Shown: in pieces, positions 35,411 through 44,429 of the stretch
Layout: every line of letters starts with the position of its first letter
Numbering within the stretch: the first letter of the stretch is position 1
NCBI GenBank assembly: GCA_964351625.1
Contig: CAYGOV010000011.1
Location: 93,882 to 157,881 of the forward strand
Source: Marinoscillum sp964351625
Lineage (GTDB): Bacteria > Bacteroidota > Bacteroidia > Cytophagales > Cyclobacteriaceae
Direction: 5' to 3'
DNA: 64,000 nt
Position numbers and translations under genes: made by a program
The notes under the pieces: generated by a model
Seen by the model: only the letters and a program-made list of their open reading frames with translations
Databases searched by the model: none
What the model was told of the DNA's origin: nothing

Positions 35411-35428
35411 TTTGGGTGCCCAAATTTA
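35411..35428 (-). promoter_or_regulatory. -7 box overlapped by a dyad before the Glu/Leu/Phe/Val dehydrogenase gene
   Basis: The minus strand reads TAAATTTG at 35428-35421, an exact TAnnTTTG match. The dyad TTTGGG-TG-CCCAAA (35411-35424) overlaps its 3' half, which would place it across the transcription start; an operator is plausible. Confidence 0.4.
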
Positions 35429-35455
35429 GCGAAATTAATGAGCTATGAAACTCCA

Positions 35456-36493
35456 TTAAGGCTGGTACAAAACACCGGAAATAGAATCCTTCTCTGCGCC
35501 AGTTACGGAGGACAAAACATTCACTTCACCTAAAAAGCGCATAAGCCCTAAGAAAGCGAAAACAAGTGCCTCTTTGAAATCAATTAGATTAGAGTCTGGC
35601 AAAACAACTTCCACATCAGGCTCTAACTTACTTTTCAAAGTCTTTATGAAAAAGTCATTATAGGCTCCCCCTCCTGTTATCATCAATTTACCTTGAGCTA
35701 GTTTTAAATCTCTTTGAATTTGACCCGCCAGAAATACATTATACGTATGAAGACAATCTTGGGGATTTGAAGGATGGTTCTCCAAAACCTTCTGCGTCCA
35801 CTGATTGCTGAGTGATTTTGGTGGCTCCTTTGAGAAAAAATCCAGTGACTCTAAATAGCCGAGCCAATCTCTATTAAGATTACCTGACCTAGCCAATTGT
35901 CCTCCAGAATCATATTCTTGTCCCAATTTCTTCGAGAAATAATTGAAGACTTGATTGCAAGGAGCCACATCCCAAGCACGTACGGTCTGTTGGTGAATGG
36001 AGACATTGGCAATGCCCCCGAGATTGAGAAAAAGACCAAATTCTGGGAAAAGCTTGGACTCACCAAAGGGAACCAATGGCGCACCTTGACCACCAAGTAA
36101 TATGTCTTTTGTTCTAAAGCTGTCAACAACTGGAATTCCGGTGATTTGGGCGATTTTTTGACCATTCCCAATTTGTAAACTGAACTCTAATTTTGGCTCA
36201 TGATACACAGTATGCCCGTGTATGGCTATTAGATCTGCCTTGGAAAAGTCTTTAAACACTGTTAATAATTCTTTCCCAATCCAGCCTCCATATTTCATAT
36301 CTAAAGCATGGAGCTCCATTGCAGAAAGTGTTGGCGATTCGATTAGCTCTGTTTTAATTTCCTCAGATAAAGTCAACGTCTTTGAAAATTCAATTTCAAA
36401 TTGCCAATGAGAATCTTTGTAAAACCGAACCAAACAGACATCTAGTCCATCTAGAGAAGATCCAGACATAATCCCAATGACACGGTATTCCAT
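35456..36493 (-). CDS. anmK: Anhydro-N-acetylmuramic acid kinase
   Basis: The ATG at 36493 gives 345 residues starting EYRVIGIMSGSSLDGLD, the nucleotide-binding N-terminus of AnmK; the eleven codons upstream are not conserved. GHTVYHEP, the RTKDILLGGQGAPLVPFGE loop and LFLNLGGIANV are also present. It phosphorylates anhydro-MurNAc during peptidoglycan recycling, consistent with the GH3 hexosaminidase at 1549. It is divergent from coaX with a 43-nt gap. Confidence 0.94.
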   Translation of the reverse strand: MEYRVIGIMSGSSLDGLDVCLVRFYKDSHWQFEIEFSKTLTLSEEIKTELIESPTLSAMELHALDMKYGGWIGKELLTVFKDFSKADLIAIHGHTVYHEPKLEFSLQIGNGQKIAQITGIPVVDSFRTKDILLGGQGAPLVPFGESKLFPEFGLFLNLGGIANVSIHQQTVRAWDVAPCNQVFNYFSKKLGQEYDSGGQLARSGNLNRDWLGYLESLDFFSKEPPKSLSNQWTQKVLENHPSNPQDCLHTYNVFLAGQIQRDLKLAQGKLMITGGGAYNDFFIKTLKSKLEPDVEVVLPDSNLIDFKEALVFAFLGLMRFLGEVNVLSSVTGAEKDSISGVLYQP

Positions 36494-36505
36494 AGTGACT
36501 TGATT

Positions 36506-36513
36506 TAGCTTTG
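36506..36513 (+). promoter_or_regulatory. -7 box for the coaX operon
   Basis: TAGCTTTG is an exact TAnnTTTG match, 23 nt before the GTG start of coaX. It is the only good promoter candidate in the anmK/coaX gap and would head the block running to the PpiD-like gene. Confidence 0.45.
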
Positions 36514-36536
36514 TAAAAAAATCCAATTATAGCAAA

Positions 36537-37262
36537 GTGACAAAGGAATACAACGTAGTTGTCGATATTGGGAATACGCGAATAAAGATTGCTGTCTTTG
36601 AAAACGGGACTATTTTAAGGCAATTCATTCTTGATCAATTAAATGAACTTGAAGAGATCTTTCAGAAATTCAAGGGTTCAATTATCATTTCATCAGTGAA
36701 AAATGATAGAGATGAGATCTCGAAACTCCTCCAAGAGCGACAATTTATTTACCTAGATCACTTTACCCCTTTGCCTATAAGTATCAACTATTTGACACCA
36801 CAGACTTTAGGTATGGATCGTCTAGCAGCTATAGTAGGCGGGTTTTCTCAATTTGAAAAGAATATATTGGTGATAGATATTGGGACATGTGTGACGTATG
36901 ATTATCTCGATCACCAAAGTGTATTTCAAGGGGGTGCGATCTCCCCAGGTTTGCAGATGCGGATGCGATCCATGTCACATTATACTAGCAAACTTCCCGA
37001 TATCAGCCAACATTGGGAAAATATTCCTCAAGAAGAATTAGGGAAATCGACGCAAGGTTGTTTAATGGTGGGTGCATTCAATGGGCTTTTGAAAGAAATA
37101 GAAGGTTTTATAAGCGATTACAGGAAAGATAATGGTGAATTGCACGTTATCGTGACTGGTGGAGATTGCAAATACTTTGAATCCAAACTAAAAGCACCCA
37201 TCTTTGCCGACTTTAATCTGGTGCTGACTGGCTTAAATACCATATTGAACTTCAATAAATGA
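36537..37262 (+). CDS. coaX: Type III pantothenate kinase
   Basis: The GTG at 36537 is the only start that keeps the N-terminal VVDIGNTRIKIAVF motif. The 241-residue protein also has TPQTLGMDRLAAIVG and DIGTCVTYDYLD with the GGAISPGLQMR loop, all diagnostic of CoaX, which starts coenzyme A synthesis. The stop overlaps the next gene by 4 bp (ATGA). In Bacteroidota coaX often leads an envelope-assembly gene block, as here. Confidence 0.94.
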   Translation: MTKEYNVVVDIGNTRIKIAVFENGTILRQFILDQLNELEEIFQKFKGSIIISSVKNDRDEISKLLQERQFIYLDHFTPLPISINYLTPQTLGMDRLAAIVGGFSQFEKNILVIDIGTCVTYDYLDHQSVFQGGAISPGLQMRMRSMSHYTSKLPDISQHWENIPQEELGKSTQGCLMVGAFNGLLKEIEGFISDYRKDNGELHVIVTGGDCKYFESKLKAPIFADFNLVLTGLNTILNFNK

Positions 37263-38515
37263 GATTTTATAAATTTTTGGTTGTGTCCGTAGTTTACCTC
37301 TACTCGAGTGTCTCCTTTGGTCAATTCATCAAATCTCCCTATTCAAATAATGGTCTTGGTGAAACCCTTTTTCAAGGACTCCCTAACAATTTTGCGATGG
37401 GTGAGGTGGGTATTGGCACACCTAATCCATGGCATATCAACCTTCAAAATCCATCTCAACTAACCTATAATAAGTTCAGCTCCTTCCAAGTAGGAATTAG
37501 TGGTGACTTTAGAAATTATGAAAGTGCCACAGTAAACACTAAAGATAATGCGGCTAGTCTACGTTTCTTAGCCATGAGTTTCCCTGTAGTTGCTAATAGA
37601 TGGACAACTAGTTTCGCCCTGCTTCCCTTGAGCTCTGTGAGTTACAACACGTACAGTAAAGACAGTGTTGATACGGGAGTTCTAGGCGTTACTCAATTTC
37701 AAGGTGAGGGAGGTATTTCCCAGCTTATATGGAGTAATGGTTTCAGAGTCTATAAGACATTAGCGATAGGTTTTAAAGCATCTTACGTCTTTGGACAAAT
37801 CGTTAGAGACGCTAGAGTTCAGCTTTTGGGAGAGGATTTTGGTTCTAATTATGTCATTTCCTACAAAAAAGAAACCACATACAGTGATATTAATTTGTCA
37901 GCTTCAGTTTCCTACAGATGGATTCTTAAAGAAACACGTTTTCTTAATTTCGGAGCAGTATATGAACTATCAAATTCACTTAGTGGAACAGAGAATAGCT
38001 ATTATGAAAGGCTAAGGCTTTCAGGTACTTCTTTGCAAAGTCAAACTATAAGTGAAAATGTAATAACGGATTTCACATTACCTCAATCTATCGGAATAGG
38101 TGTATCCTATGAAATGCTGGGAAAATTTACAGTGGGTGCAGATGTTAAAACTCAATCTTGGAAGAGTTCCAATGAAGGGAGTGAAATAAGTTTGAGAAAT
38201 ACTACCAATTTCGGAATTGGTGCCTCCTACATTCCAGACTTTCAAAGTATCAGTAATTATCTCAAACGAGCAACTTATAAAGTGGGTATTAGTCGTAAGG
38301 AAAGTCCTTATCTTCTAGAAGATACTCCTATTAATGATTTTGGTATTAATTTTGGTGCCTCATTTCCAGTGAGTGGTTATTCAAGTATGGACTTGGCTTT
38401 TAAAATTGGTCAAAGAGGTACTACAGATAAAGGACTTATCAAGGAAGGGTACTTCCAAGTGGTGATCGGTGCTACTATTAACGACCGATGGTTTATTAAA
38501 AGAAGATATGATTAA
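37259..38515 (+). CDS. Predicted outer-membrane beta-barrel protein
   Basis: The 418-residue protein has a signal peptide ending near SVSFGQ. The mature protein opens with SPYSNNGLGETLFQG and carries many amphipathic strands, in the general style of FadL/PorV-like barrels of Bacteroidota (for example LSASVSYRW, GVSYEMLGKFTVGADV, FQVVIGATIND). No enzymatic motif is visible. ATGA overlap with coaX and overlap with the TPR gene indicate a single mRNA. Function is unknown; a role in outer-membrane biogenesis is inferred only from neighbours. Confidence 0.75.
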   Translation: MRFYKFLVVSVVYLYSSVSFGQFIKSPYSNNGLGETLFQGLPNNFAMGEVGIGTPNPWHINLQNPSQLTYNKFSSFQVGISGDFRNYESATVNTKDNAASLRFLAMSFPVVANRWTTSFALLPLSSVSYNTYSKDSVDTGVLGVTQFQGEGGISQLIWSNGFRVYKTLAIGFKASYVFGQIVRDARVQLLGEDFGSNYVISYKKETTYSDINLSASVSYRWILKETRFLNFGAVYELSNSLSGTENSYYERLRLSGTSLQSQTISENVITDFTLPQSIGIGVSYEMLGKFTVGADVKTQSWKSSNEGSEISLRNTTNFGIGASYIPDFQSISNYLKRATYKVGISRKESPYLLEDTPINDFGINFGASFPVSGYSSMDLAFKIGQRGTTDKGLIKEGYFQVVIGATINDRWFIKRRYD

Positions 38516-39836
38516 AAGTAAGCTTATGAATTCCTTAAAGAAGCAATTTTTAGGTTTGGCCCTTGTCTTGATATTTGCCTCGGTAGGGGTAAGCCAGCCA
38601 GGATGGAACTGGGGTGACTCGGTGGACAAAGCCAAAGAGAAAAACGCCTTATATACCGACATGGTGAGAGCAGAAAATTGGAAAGGGGCGATTCCACCAC
38701 ACAGTTGGCTTTTGAAAAACACGCCTGATCTAAATGCCTCCATTTACATCAATGGAGCAAAAATTTATGAAGGACTAGCTGATGCAACTGAAGACAAACA
38801 GTTGACGCTTGATTATCAAGGTAAGGCTTTAGAAATGTATGATTTGCGAATCAAATATTTTGGTGATGAAGCTGATGTTCTTAATAGGAAAGCCTATGTC
38901 GCTTACAAATACTACCGTGATGATCAGCATAAATACAAAGAGCTTTATGAATTGTTTACACGGGCTTTTGAACTAAATGGCGCCAATGTTTTGATCAACA
39001 ACTTGACTGCTTATATGGATGTGATTCGTCGCTATAAGTTGGTGGGTGGAGACATTTCAGACGATGTAGTCTTTGAAAAATATACACTTATAAAAGACAT
39101 CATTGATCAACAACTAGCGAATGGCGGAAAAGAAAGTACGCTGAACAAGCAATCAGATTATATCGACAAAATGCTTACTGCAACTGTACAGGTAGACTGC
39201 CAGTTTATCGAGGAAAAGTTGGGACCTAAGTTCAGAGAGACTAAAGACATTAGCTTAGCTAAGAAAATCTTCAGCTTGATGGTAACCCAGAAATGTACTG
39301 ATAGTCCTTTGGCCATGGAAACTGCTATTGAAGTAAATAAGGTATCTCCAGATTACGGTATTGCGAAGTTCATAGCTAGTAGAGCTGGCGCAGATGGAGA
39401 CATGAGCAAGGCTATAGAGTACTATGAAAAAGCAATTAATTTGACAACTGATAACTCTAAAAAAGCAGATGTTTACTTGAGCATAGCAAGAATACAAGTT
39501 TCTCAAGGAGACAAAGTGTCTGCAAGATCAAGCGCAAGAAAGGCTTTAGCTTTCGATCCTAGCAATAAAGAGCCGTACTCATTCATTGGCGATTTATATA
39601 TGAACAGTGGTGCAGAGTGCAAAGGCGGTCAAAGCAAAGTAAAAGACCGTGCTGTCTACATAGCTGCTTATGAAATGTATCAAAGAGCTGGTGATAGTGG
39701 CAAAATGAGCGGAGCAAAAGCACAGTTTCCTTCAATTGAAGATATCTTTAGTGAAGGAAAAGAAGAAGGTGGGTCTATTACGGTAGACTGCTGGATCAAT
39801 GAAACGGTAAAAATCCAAAGAAGACCGGCTAATTAA
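38508..39836 (+). CDS. Exported TPR protein, function unknown
   Basis: The ATG at 38508 overlaps the previous stop by 8 bp and gives 442 residues; ATG 38526 would also keep the signal peptide (KKQFLGLALVLIFASVGVSQ). The mature protein has TPR-like helices, clearest in the second half (SKAIEYYEKAINLTTDNSKKA, IARIQVSQGDKVSARSSARKAL). Three cysteines (DCQF, KCTD, ECKG) and a final DCW may form disulfides. It lies between the barrel protein and LptC, an arrangement I associate with Bacteroidota envelope operons. Confidence 0.78.
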   Translation: MIKSKLMNSLKKQFLGLALVLIFASVGVSQPGWNWGDSVDKAKEKNALYTDMVRAENWKGAIPPHSWLLKNTPDLNASIYINGAKIYEGLADATEDKQLTLDYQGKALEMYDLRIKYFGDEADVLNRKAYVAYKYYRDDQHKYKELYELFTRAFELNGANVLINNLTAYMDVIRRYKLVGGDISDDVVFEKYTLIKDIIDQQLANGGKESTLNKQSDYIDKMLTATVQVDCQFIEEKLGPKFRETKDISLAKKIFSLMVTQKCTDSPLAMETAIEVNKVSPDYGIAKFIASRAGADGDMSKAIEYYEKAINLTTDNSKKADVYLSIARIQVSQGDKVSARSSARKALAFDPSNKEPYSFIGDLYMNSGAECKGGQSKVKDRAVYIAAYEMYQRAGDSGKMSGAKAQFPSIEDIFSEGKEEGGSITVDCWINETVKIQRRPAN

Positions 39837-39843
39837 TTAGTTC

Positions 39844-40416
39844 ATGAAAAATAAAATACAAGCGGTCATAGCAGCAGTGCATGACCGTTTTTTTGTTTTA
39901 GGAATATTGCTTCTCTTGATTCTGCTGTCAGGTCAATCATGTGAAAGCCGCAAAGAATTACTAGACGAAGCTATCTATGAAGGCCCATTGGTCACCATGG
40001 ACAGTGTGCTCACTAAAATGAGTGATTCTGCTCGGGTAACAGTGATTCTGAAAGCAGCGAAACAAAACGATTTTGAAGGTGGAGATAGAGAATGGCCAGA
40101 ATCACTGTATCTGGAATACCTAGACAAAGATGGAAACATCACTTCCACTTTTAAGGCCAACTATGTCTACTACACGTCTGACAAAGACTTGTATAAAGCA
40201 GAAGGTAATGTTATAGTTACAAACACCGAAAATGGTGATGAACTCAATACAGAAGAGCTTTTTTGGGATCCTGCCCATGAAAAATTCTACACGGAAAGAT
40301 TCGTAACTATACAAAGCGAAGACGAAATACATACAGGCGAGGGGCTTACAGCGGATCAGGATTTTTCCTCATATAAGATTCTCAAGCCTCAAGGAACAAT
40401 CTCAGTAGAAGAATGA
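39844..40416 (+). CDS. lptC: LptC-like LPS export periplasmic protein
   Basis: The 190-residue protein has an N-terminal membrane helix at about 17-32 ending in a cysteine (GQSCES) that could be a lipid anchor. It then shows beta strands with the LptC pattern DGNITSTFKANYVYYTSDKDLYKAEGNVIV and ELNTEELFWDPAHEKFYTER. LptC bridges the inner-membrane LptB2FG complex to the LptA/LptD path of LPS transport. Members in Bacteroidota are divergent, so the symbol is a family call. ATGA overlap joins it to the next small gene. Confidence 0.82.
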   Translation: MKNKIQAVIAAVHDRFFVLGILLLLILLSGQSCESRKELLDEAIYEGPLVTMDSVLTKMSDSARVTVILKAAKQNDFEGGDREWPESLYLEYLDKDGNITSTFKANYVYYTSDKDLYKAEGNVIVTNTENGDELNTEELFWDPAHEKFYTERFVTIQSEDEIHTGEGLTADQDFSSYKILKPQGTISVEE

Positions 40417-40580
40417 AAGCTCTAGATTATATCCTCTTTTGCTCTGCAGTTGCCTTCTTAGTTATCGGCATTTATGAGTTTATGGTGCTTGGTATTGGCG
40501 CAGCTTATGGCATCTTCATGCTGAGCATAGTATTATTATTTATCTTCTGGTATAGAAAAAGCCAGCGTAGCAATCAGTAA
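40413..40580 (+). CDS. 55-aa membrane protein between lptC and corC-like gene
   Basis: An ATG overlapping the lptC stop (ATGA) opens a 55-residue reading frame that ends with TAA 12 nt before the CorC-type gene. It has two hydrophobic stretches separated by a short polar turn: ALDYILFCSAVAFLVIGIYEF and VLGIGAAYGIFMLSIVLLFIFW, then a basic tail RKSQRSNQ. This is a two-helix hairpin with its loop between. The tight coupling on both sides argues that it is translated. I do not recognise its function. Confidence 0.72.
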   Translation: MKALDYILFCSAVAFLVIGIYEFMVLGIGAAYGIFMLSIVLLFIFWYRKSQRSNQ

Positions 40581-40592
40581 TATTAAGGTTGT

Positions 40593-41879
40593 ATGGATTT
40601 TACATCGCTGTACTTTGGAATAATTACCTGTTTACTGTTCTCAGCTTTCTTTTCAGGTATTGAAATCGCGTTCATCTCTGCTGATAAGTTGCACATAGAA
40701 GTAATGAGCAAAAACGGCAATCTCTCCGGGCGCATTCTTTCCAAATTTGTCACAAAAAGATCATCCCTTCTAGCCACACTACTCGTTGGCAATAATCTGA
40801 GCATAGTGCTTTATGGTATTCTTATGGCAAAGCTCGTAGAGCCTTGGTTAATAAGCTTCCTTCCAGAACCGTTCGCAGGCGATATATTTATTTTAATCAC
40901 TCAATCACTATTGTCTACGCTAATTGTGCTCGTCACAGCAGAGTTTATCCCTAAGAGCCTCTTTATGCTCAATCCAGATGCACTCTTGAAAGTCTTCGCC
41001 TTTCCTTTGGCTGTCATCTATTACGCTCTGTATCCAGTGGTTTTTATTATCGTAGCAGTATCTAGGTTCATTATTGTCCATATTCTGAGATTCGATTACT
41101 CTGAAGACAAGCCAGTTTTTGGACTGACTGACCTCAATAATTATGTGAAAAAGAATATTCTCAACATTGAGCAGCAGGAAGAGCCCGAGATAGATGCCAA
41201 GATTTTCAACAACGCTATCGAGTTTAAAACAATTCGGGTAAGAGATTGTATGCTTCCTCGGACAGAAATTCAGGCCATTGACGTAAATGAGGATATTGAT
41301 GTCTTACGTCAAGCATTCATAGATACAGGTCACTCCAAAATTCTTGTTTATAAAGAATCTATTGATGAGGTAATTGGATATTGCCATTCGTTGGCCATGT
41401 TCAAAAAGCCAGAGTTGATCAAAAACATGCTTACACCAATCATCATAGTCCCTGAGACTATGCTGGCCAACGAGCTTTTGATACAATTTATCAAACAAAG
41501 AAAGAGTATCGCTTTGGTAGTGGACGAATATGGAGGCACTTCAGGAATTGTCACTATGGAAGATGTGATCGAGGAAATCTTTGGTGAAATTCGTGATGAG
41601 CATGATGAAGAGTATCTCGTAGATGAGCAAATAGATGAACAAAATTTCATCCTAAGTGCACGTCATGAAGTAGACTATCTTATTGATAAGTACGGATGGG
41701 AGCTCCCAACAGGAGATTATGACACCTTAGGTGGACTGATACTTTCATTCAATGAAGATATTCCAACTGTAAATGAAGCCATCATTGTCCCACCTTTCCA
41801 ATTCACTATTTTCACGATGGCAGACAATCGAATAGACAAAGTAAAATTGACACTTTTAGAAGACGAAGAAGCCTTGTAA
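40593..41879 (+). CDS. CNNM/CorC-type CBS-domain membrane protein
   Basis: The 428-residue protein has an N-terminal DUF21 (CNNM) membrane domain to about residue 190 with SAFFSGIEIAFISAD, then a CBS pair at about 205-325 and the C-terminal CorC_HlyC domain (ADNRIDKVKLTLL). The motif DEYGGTSGIVTMEDVIEEIFGEI is the conserved link between CBS and C-terminal domains. Family members export magnesium or respond to nucleotides; the older name hemolysin is misleading. It follows the 55-aa protein by 12 nt. Confidence 0.9.
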   Translation: MDFTSLYFGIITCLLFSAFFSGIEIAFISADKLHIEVMSKNGNLSGRILSKFVTKRSSLLATLLVGNNLSIVLYGILMAKLVEPWLISFLPEPFAGDIFILITQSLLSTLIVLVTAEFIPKSLFMLNPDALLKVFAFPLAVIYYALYPVVFIIVAVSRFIIVHILRFDYSEDKPVFGLTDLNNYVKKNILNIEQQEEPEIDAKIFNNAIEFKTIRVRDCMLPRTEIQAIDVNEDIDVLRQAFIDTGHSKILVYKESIDEVIGYCHSLAMFKKPELIKNMLTPIIIVPETMLANELLIQFIKQRKSIALVVDEYGGTSGIVTMEDVIEEIFGEIRDEHDEEYLVDEQIDEQNFILSARHEVDYLIDKYGWELPTGDYDTLGGLILSFNEDIPTVNEAIIVPPFQFTIFTMADNRIDKVKLTLLEDEEAL

Positions 41880-41921
41880 ACCAAAGGTTTAGATTCATTT
41901 TTTAATTCGTTTACATGTGGC

Positions 41922-41929
41922 TATTTTTG
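41922..41929 (+). promoter_or_regulatory. -7 box for the PpiD-like gene
   Basis: TATTTTTG is an exact TAnnTTTG match followed by C, 31 nt before the ATG at 41961, suggesting a promoter inside the 81-nt gap after the CorC-like gene. Confidence 0.45.
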
Positions 41930-41960
41930 CCGTCTTTATTTAAAAATTCGCATAAAAATT

Positions 41961-44111
41961 ATGGCGCTAATCAATACTCTTAGAAAGAAGATGGGTAAGA
42001 TCGTGGTGGGTTTTGTAGCCTTCTCAATGTTCGCATTCATCCTCACGGATCTTTTTCAATCGAACTCTGCACTACTTGGTGGCAATGACACTACAATAGC
42101 TGAAATCGCAGGAAAAGACATATCATATGAAACCTTTCAGAAAAAGGTGGATGAACTCTCTTACATCTTCGCTGTGAATAATGGCAGAGACCCTCAGTCT
42201 GAAGAAACTGAGTCTATCAGAGAGCAAGCTTGGAATGCACTTATAATCGAAAATGCCTACAAAAATCAATACGAAGCATTGGGGCTTGAAGTAACCAGCC
42301 CTGAGTTAGTTGATATGGTACAAGGAAACAATATTGATCCTCAGATCAAGCAGTTTTTCACTGATCCAAACACTGGCGAGTTTAAAAGAGAGAACGTAGT
42401 TGCGTTTTTGCAGCAAATAAACACTGCTCAACCAGCTCAAAGAGCGTCTTGGTTAACTTTTGAAGCACAGCTTCAGCCAAATCGTAAGCTTGCGAAATAT
42501 CAGAGCCTATTGGAGAAAACAAATTATGCTACTTCAGCTGAAGGCAAAGCAAGATACATGGCGCAAAACAGCAACATGAGCGTGGAGTATCTATACGTTC
42601 CTTTTTTCAGTGTCTCAGATAGCACTTTCAAAGTTTCCGATAGCGAGCTGGAAGAATACTTGAAAGCAAACAAAGCAGATTACCAGCGCGAAGAATCAAG
42701 AAACCTTAGCTATGTGGCGGTTCCAATCCAACCATCTGCTGATGATTCACTTTTTGTAAAAGAAGAAATTGCAAATCTTAGAAAAGGTCTAATGTCTGCT
42801 TCTAATGATTCGACTTTTGTTACGGTGAATTCTGATGGTGAAACTCCTTTCAGAAAGATCACAGATCCAAGCTTAGTGCCTGTAGAGTTGGTAGGCGCTG
42901 AAATAGGCACAGTAACAGAGCCAGTTTTAGTAGGTGATAGATATGCTATCAGCAAGCTATCAAACATCACTGAAGGTGATGAGTATTTCGTGAAGGCAAG
43001 ACATATCCTAATAGAAATGGACGGCAACTCTCCTTCAGCGAAAGCAGACGCGAAAGCAAAAGCACAAGATATTATCCGTAAGCTTAGAAATGGTGGAGAT
43101 TTTGCAGAATTGGCGGCTGAAAATAGTGCTGACCAGAGCAATGCTAATAATGGTGGAGACCTTGGATGGTTTGGCGAAAACGGAAGTTTTGTTCAGCCTT
43201 TCAAAGATGCAGCATTCGGTTTCAAAGGCACAGGGCTGATTAGTACCCCCGTTGAAACTTCGTTTGGTTACCATGTCATAAAAATTGAAGAGCCTAAAAC
43301 GAATAAGGCTTATGAAGTAGCTACTATCGAAAAAGAACTTTTCGAAAGTGATGCGACTTTAAATGAGATATACAGAAAAGCTGATCTAATAGCTGCTAAC
43401 AGCAATGATGCCGCTTCCCTTAAAGTAAATGCTGAAGAAGCTGGCTTAACAATCAAAACCGCTAGCAACGTTGGTAAAAACGATACAAGAGTTGGAGCTC
43501 TTGCAGATGCTAGAAGTATTGTTCTTTGGCTATACAATGATGGCGAAGTGGATAAAGTATCTGACGTTAAAGAATTTGACGACAAATATGTAATCGCTGT
43601 GATGACATCTAAGCAGATGAAAGGAACTGCCAAGTTGAGTCAAGTGAAAAATGAGATTGAAACGAAAGTTAGAAATTCTAAGAAAGTAGATTTTATCACT
43701 AAGAAGATCAACGGATTATCTGCAACTGATTTCACAGGAAAGAAAGAAGCATACGGTGAGGGAGCGAGAACTGGTAATGCTGATTTGACCTTACAAAGCA
43801 GCTCTTTCCCTGGTGTTGGATTTGCGCCTGAGGCAGTTGGAATTGCGTTTTCTCTTGAAGAAGGCGAGCAGACAGCTCCATTCGAAACTCCTAATGGCGT
43901 TTTAGTACTTAGTGCTACTTCTAAAAACATAGCTGACGAAGCTTCTGATTACTCTAGTTACTCTGCTCAAATCGCTACTGAGCGAGCTGGAAGAAAAACA
44001 GTGATTGGTAATTTCCCACTTTCCTTTTCTCCATTATTTGTTCCTCAATCCTTAGATGATGCCATCAAGGAATATGCGGACATAGAGGATAAACGATACA
44101 AATTCTTTTAA
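41961..44111 (+). CDS. PpiD/SurA-like periplasmic peptidyl-prolyl isomerase
   Basis: The 716-residue protein starts with a membrane helix (about residues 12-32) and a SurA_N-like helical domain with ETFQKKVDELSYIF and REQAWNALIIENAY. A parvulin domain (about 343-440) shows VKARHILIEMDG and GGDLGWFGENGSFVQPFKDAAFG, then the closing FGYHVIKIEEPK. A long C-terminal helical part follows. The design is that of PpiD, an inner-membrane anchored foldase for outer-membrane proteins. It closes the envelope block and is followed by a strong terminator. Confidence 0.9.
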   Translation: MALINTLRKKMGKIVVGFVAFSMFAFILTDLFQSNSALLGGNDTTIAEIAGKDISYETFQKKVDELSYIFAVNNGRDPQSEETESIREQAWNALIIENAYKNQYEALGLEVTSPELVDMVQGNNIDPQIKQFFTDPNTGEFKRENVVAFLQQINTAQPAQRASWLTFEAQLQPNRKLAKYQSLLEKTNYATSAEGKARYMAQNSNMSVEYLYVPFFSVSDSTFKVSDSELEEYLKANKADYQREESRNLSYVAVPIQPSADDSLFVKEEIANLRKGLMSASNDSTFVTVNSDGETPFRKITDPSLVPVELVGAEIGTVTEPVLVGDRYAISKLSNITEGDEYFVKARHILIEMDGNSPSAKADAKAKAQDIIRKLRNGGDFAELAAENSADQSNANNGGDLGWFGENGSFVQPFKDAAFGFKGTGLISTPVETSFGYHVIKIEEPKTNKAYEVATIEKELFESDATLNEIYRKADLIAANSNDAASLKVNAEEAGLTIKTASNVGKNDTRVGALADARSIVLWLYNDGEVDKVSDVKEFDDKYVIAVMTSKQMKGTAKLSQVKNEIETKVRNSKKVDFITKKINGLSATDFTGKKEAYGEGARTGNADLTLQSSSFPGVGFAPEAVGIAFSLEEGEQTAPFETPNGVLVLSATSKNIADEASDYSSYSAQIATERAGRKTVIGNFPLSFSPLFVPQSLDDAIKEYADIEDKRYKFF

Positions 44112-44117
44112 GAACTC

Positions 44118-44146
44118 AAGCCGGTGAAATTCACCGGCTTTTTTTA
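44118..44146 (+). terminator. Intrinsic terminator after the PpiD-like gene
   Basis: AAGCCGGTG (44118-44126) pairs with CACCGGCTT (44132-44140) around the loop AAATT and runs into seven Ts. The next gene's ATG is only 12 nt further on. Confidence 0.92.
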
Positions 44147-44157
44147 TCTTCAAACAT

Positions 44158-44418
44158 ATGAGTTGGGATATAGAATCATTCAGGCAAAAGCTAGAAGATC
44201 AGCATGGCTTTCCTGGATATTATTCATTTAAATTTATTGTGCCACTTGATAAAAAAGATGCACTATTAAATGTCTTGCCTGAAGCGGAGATCTCCTTGAG
44301 GAACAGCTCTACCAATAAATATGTTAGTATCACGGCTCGAGCTTATCTACAAAAAAGTCAGGAAGTAATAGATGTATATTTCGGAGCAAACACCATCGAA
44401 GGATGTATGCCTCTTTAA
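44158..44418 (+). CDS. DUF493 (YbeD-like) protein
   Basis: The 86-residue protein has the DUF493 fold pattern with the start ESFRQKLEDQHGFPGYYSFKFIV and conserved NKYVSITARAYLQKSQEVIDVY. Enterobacterial YbeD is linked to lipoate metabolism by gene context but has no known activity. Here it begins just after a terminator and is followed 11 nt later by the pterin dehydratase. Probably cytoplasmic. Confidence 0.88.
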   Translation: MSWDIESFRQKLEDQHGFPGYYSFKFIVPLDKKDALLNVLPEAEISLRNSSTNKYVSITARAYLQKSQEVIDVYFGANTIEGCMPL

Positions 44419-44429
44419 AAATTAAGAAA

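Noticed and set aside
42710..43141. Antisense open frame of 143 codons opposite the PpiD-like gene
   Set aside because: The foldase frame is strongly supported by a parvulin domain; the antisense frame has no recognisable features.
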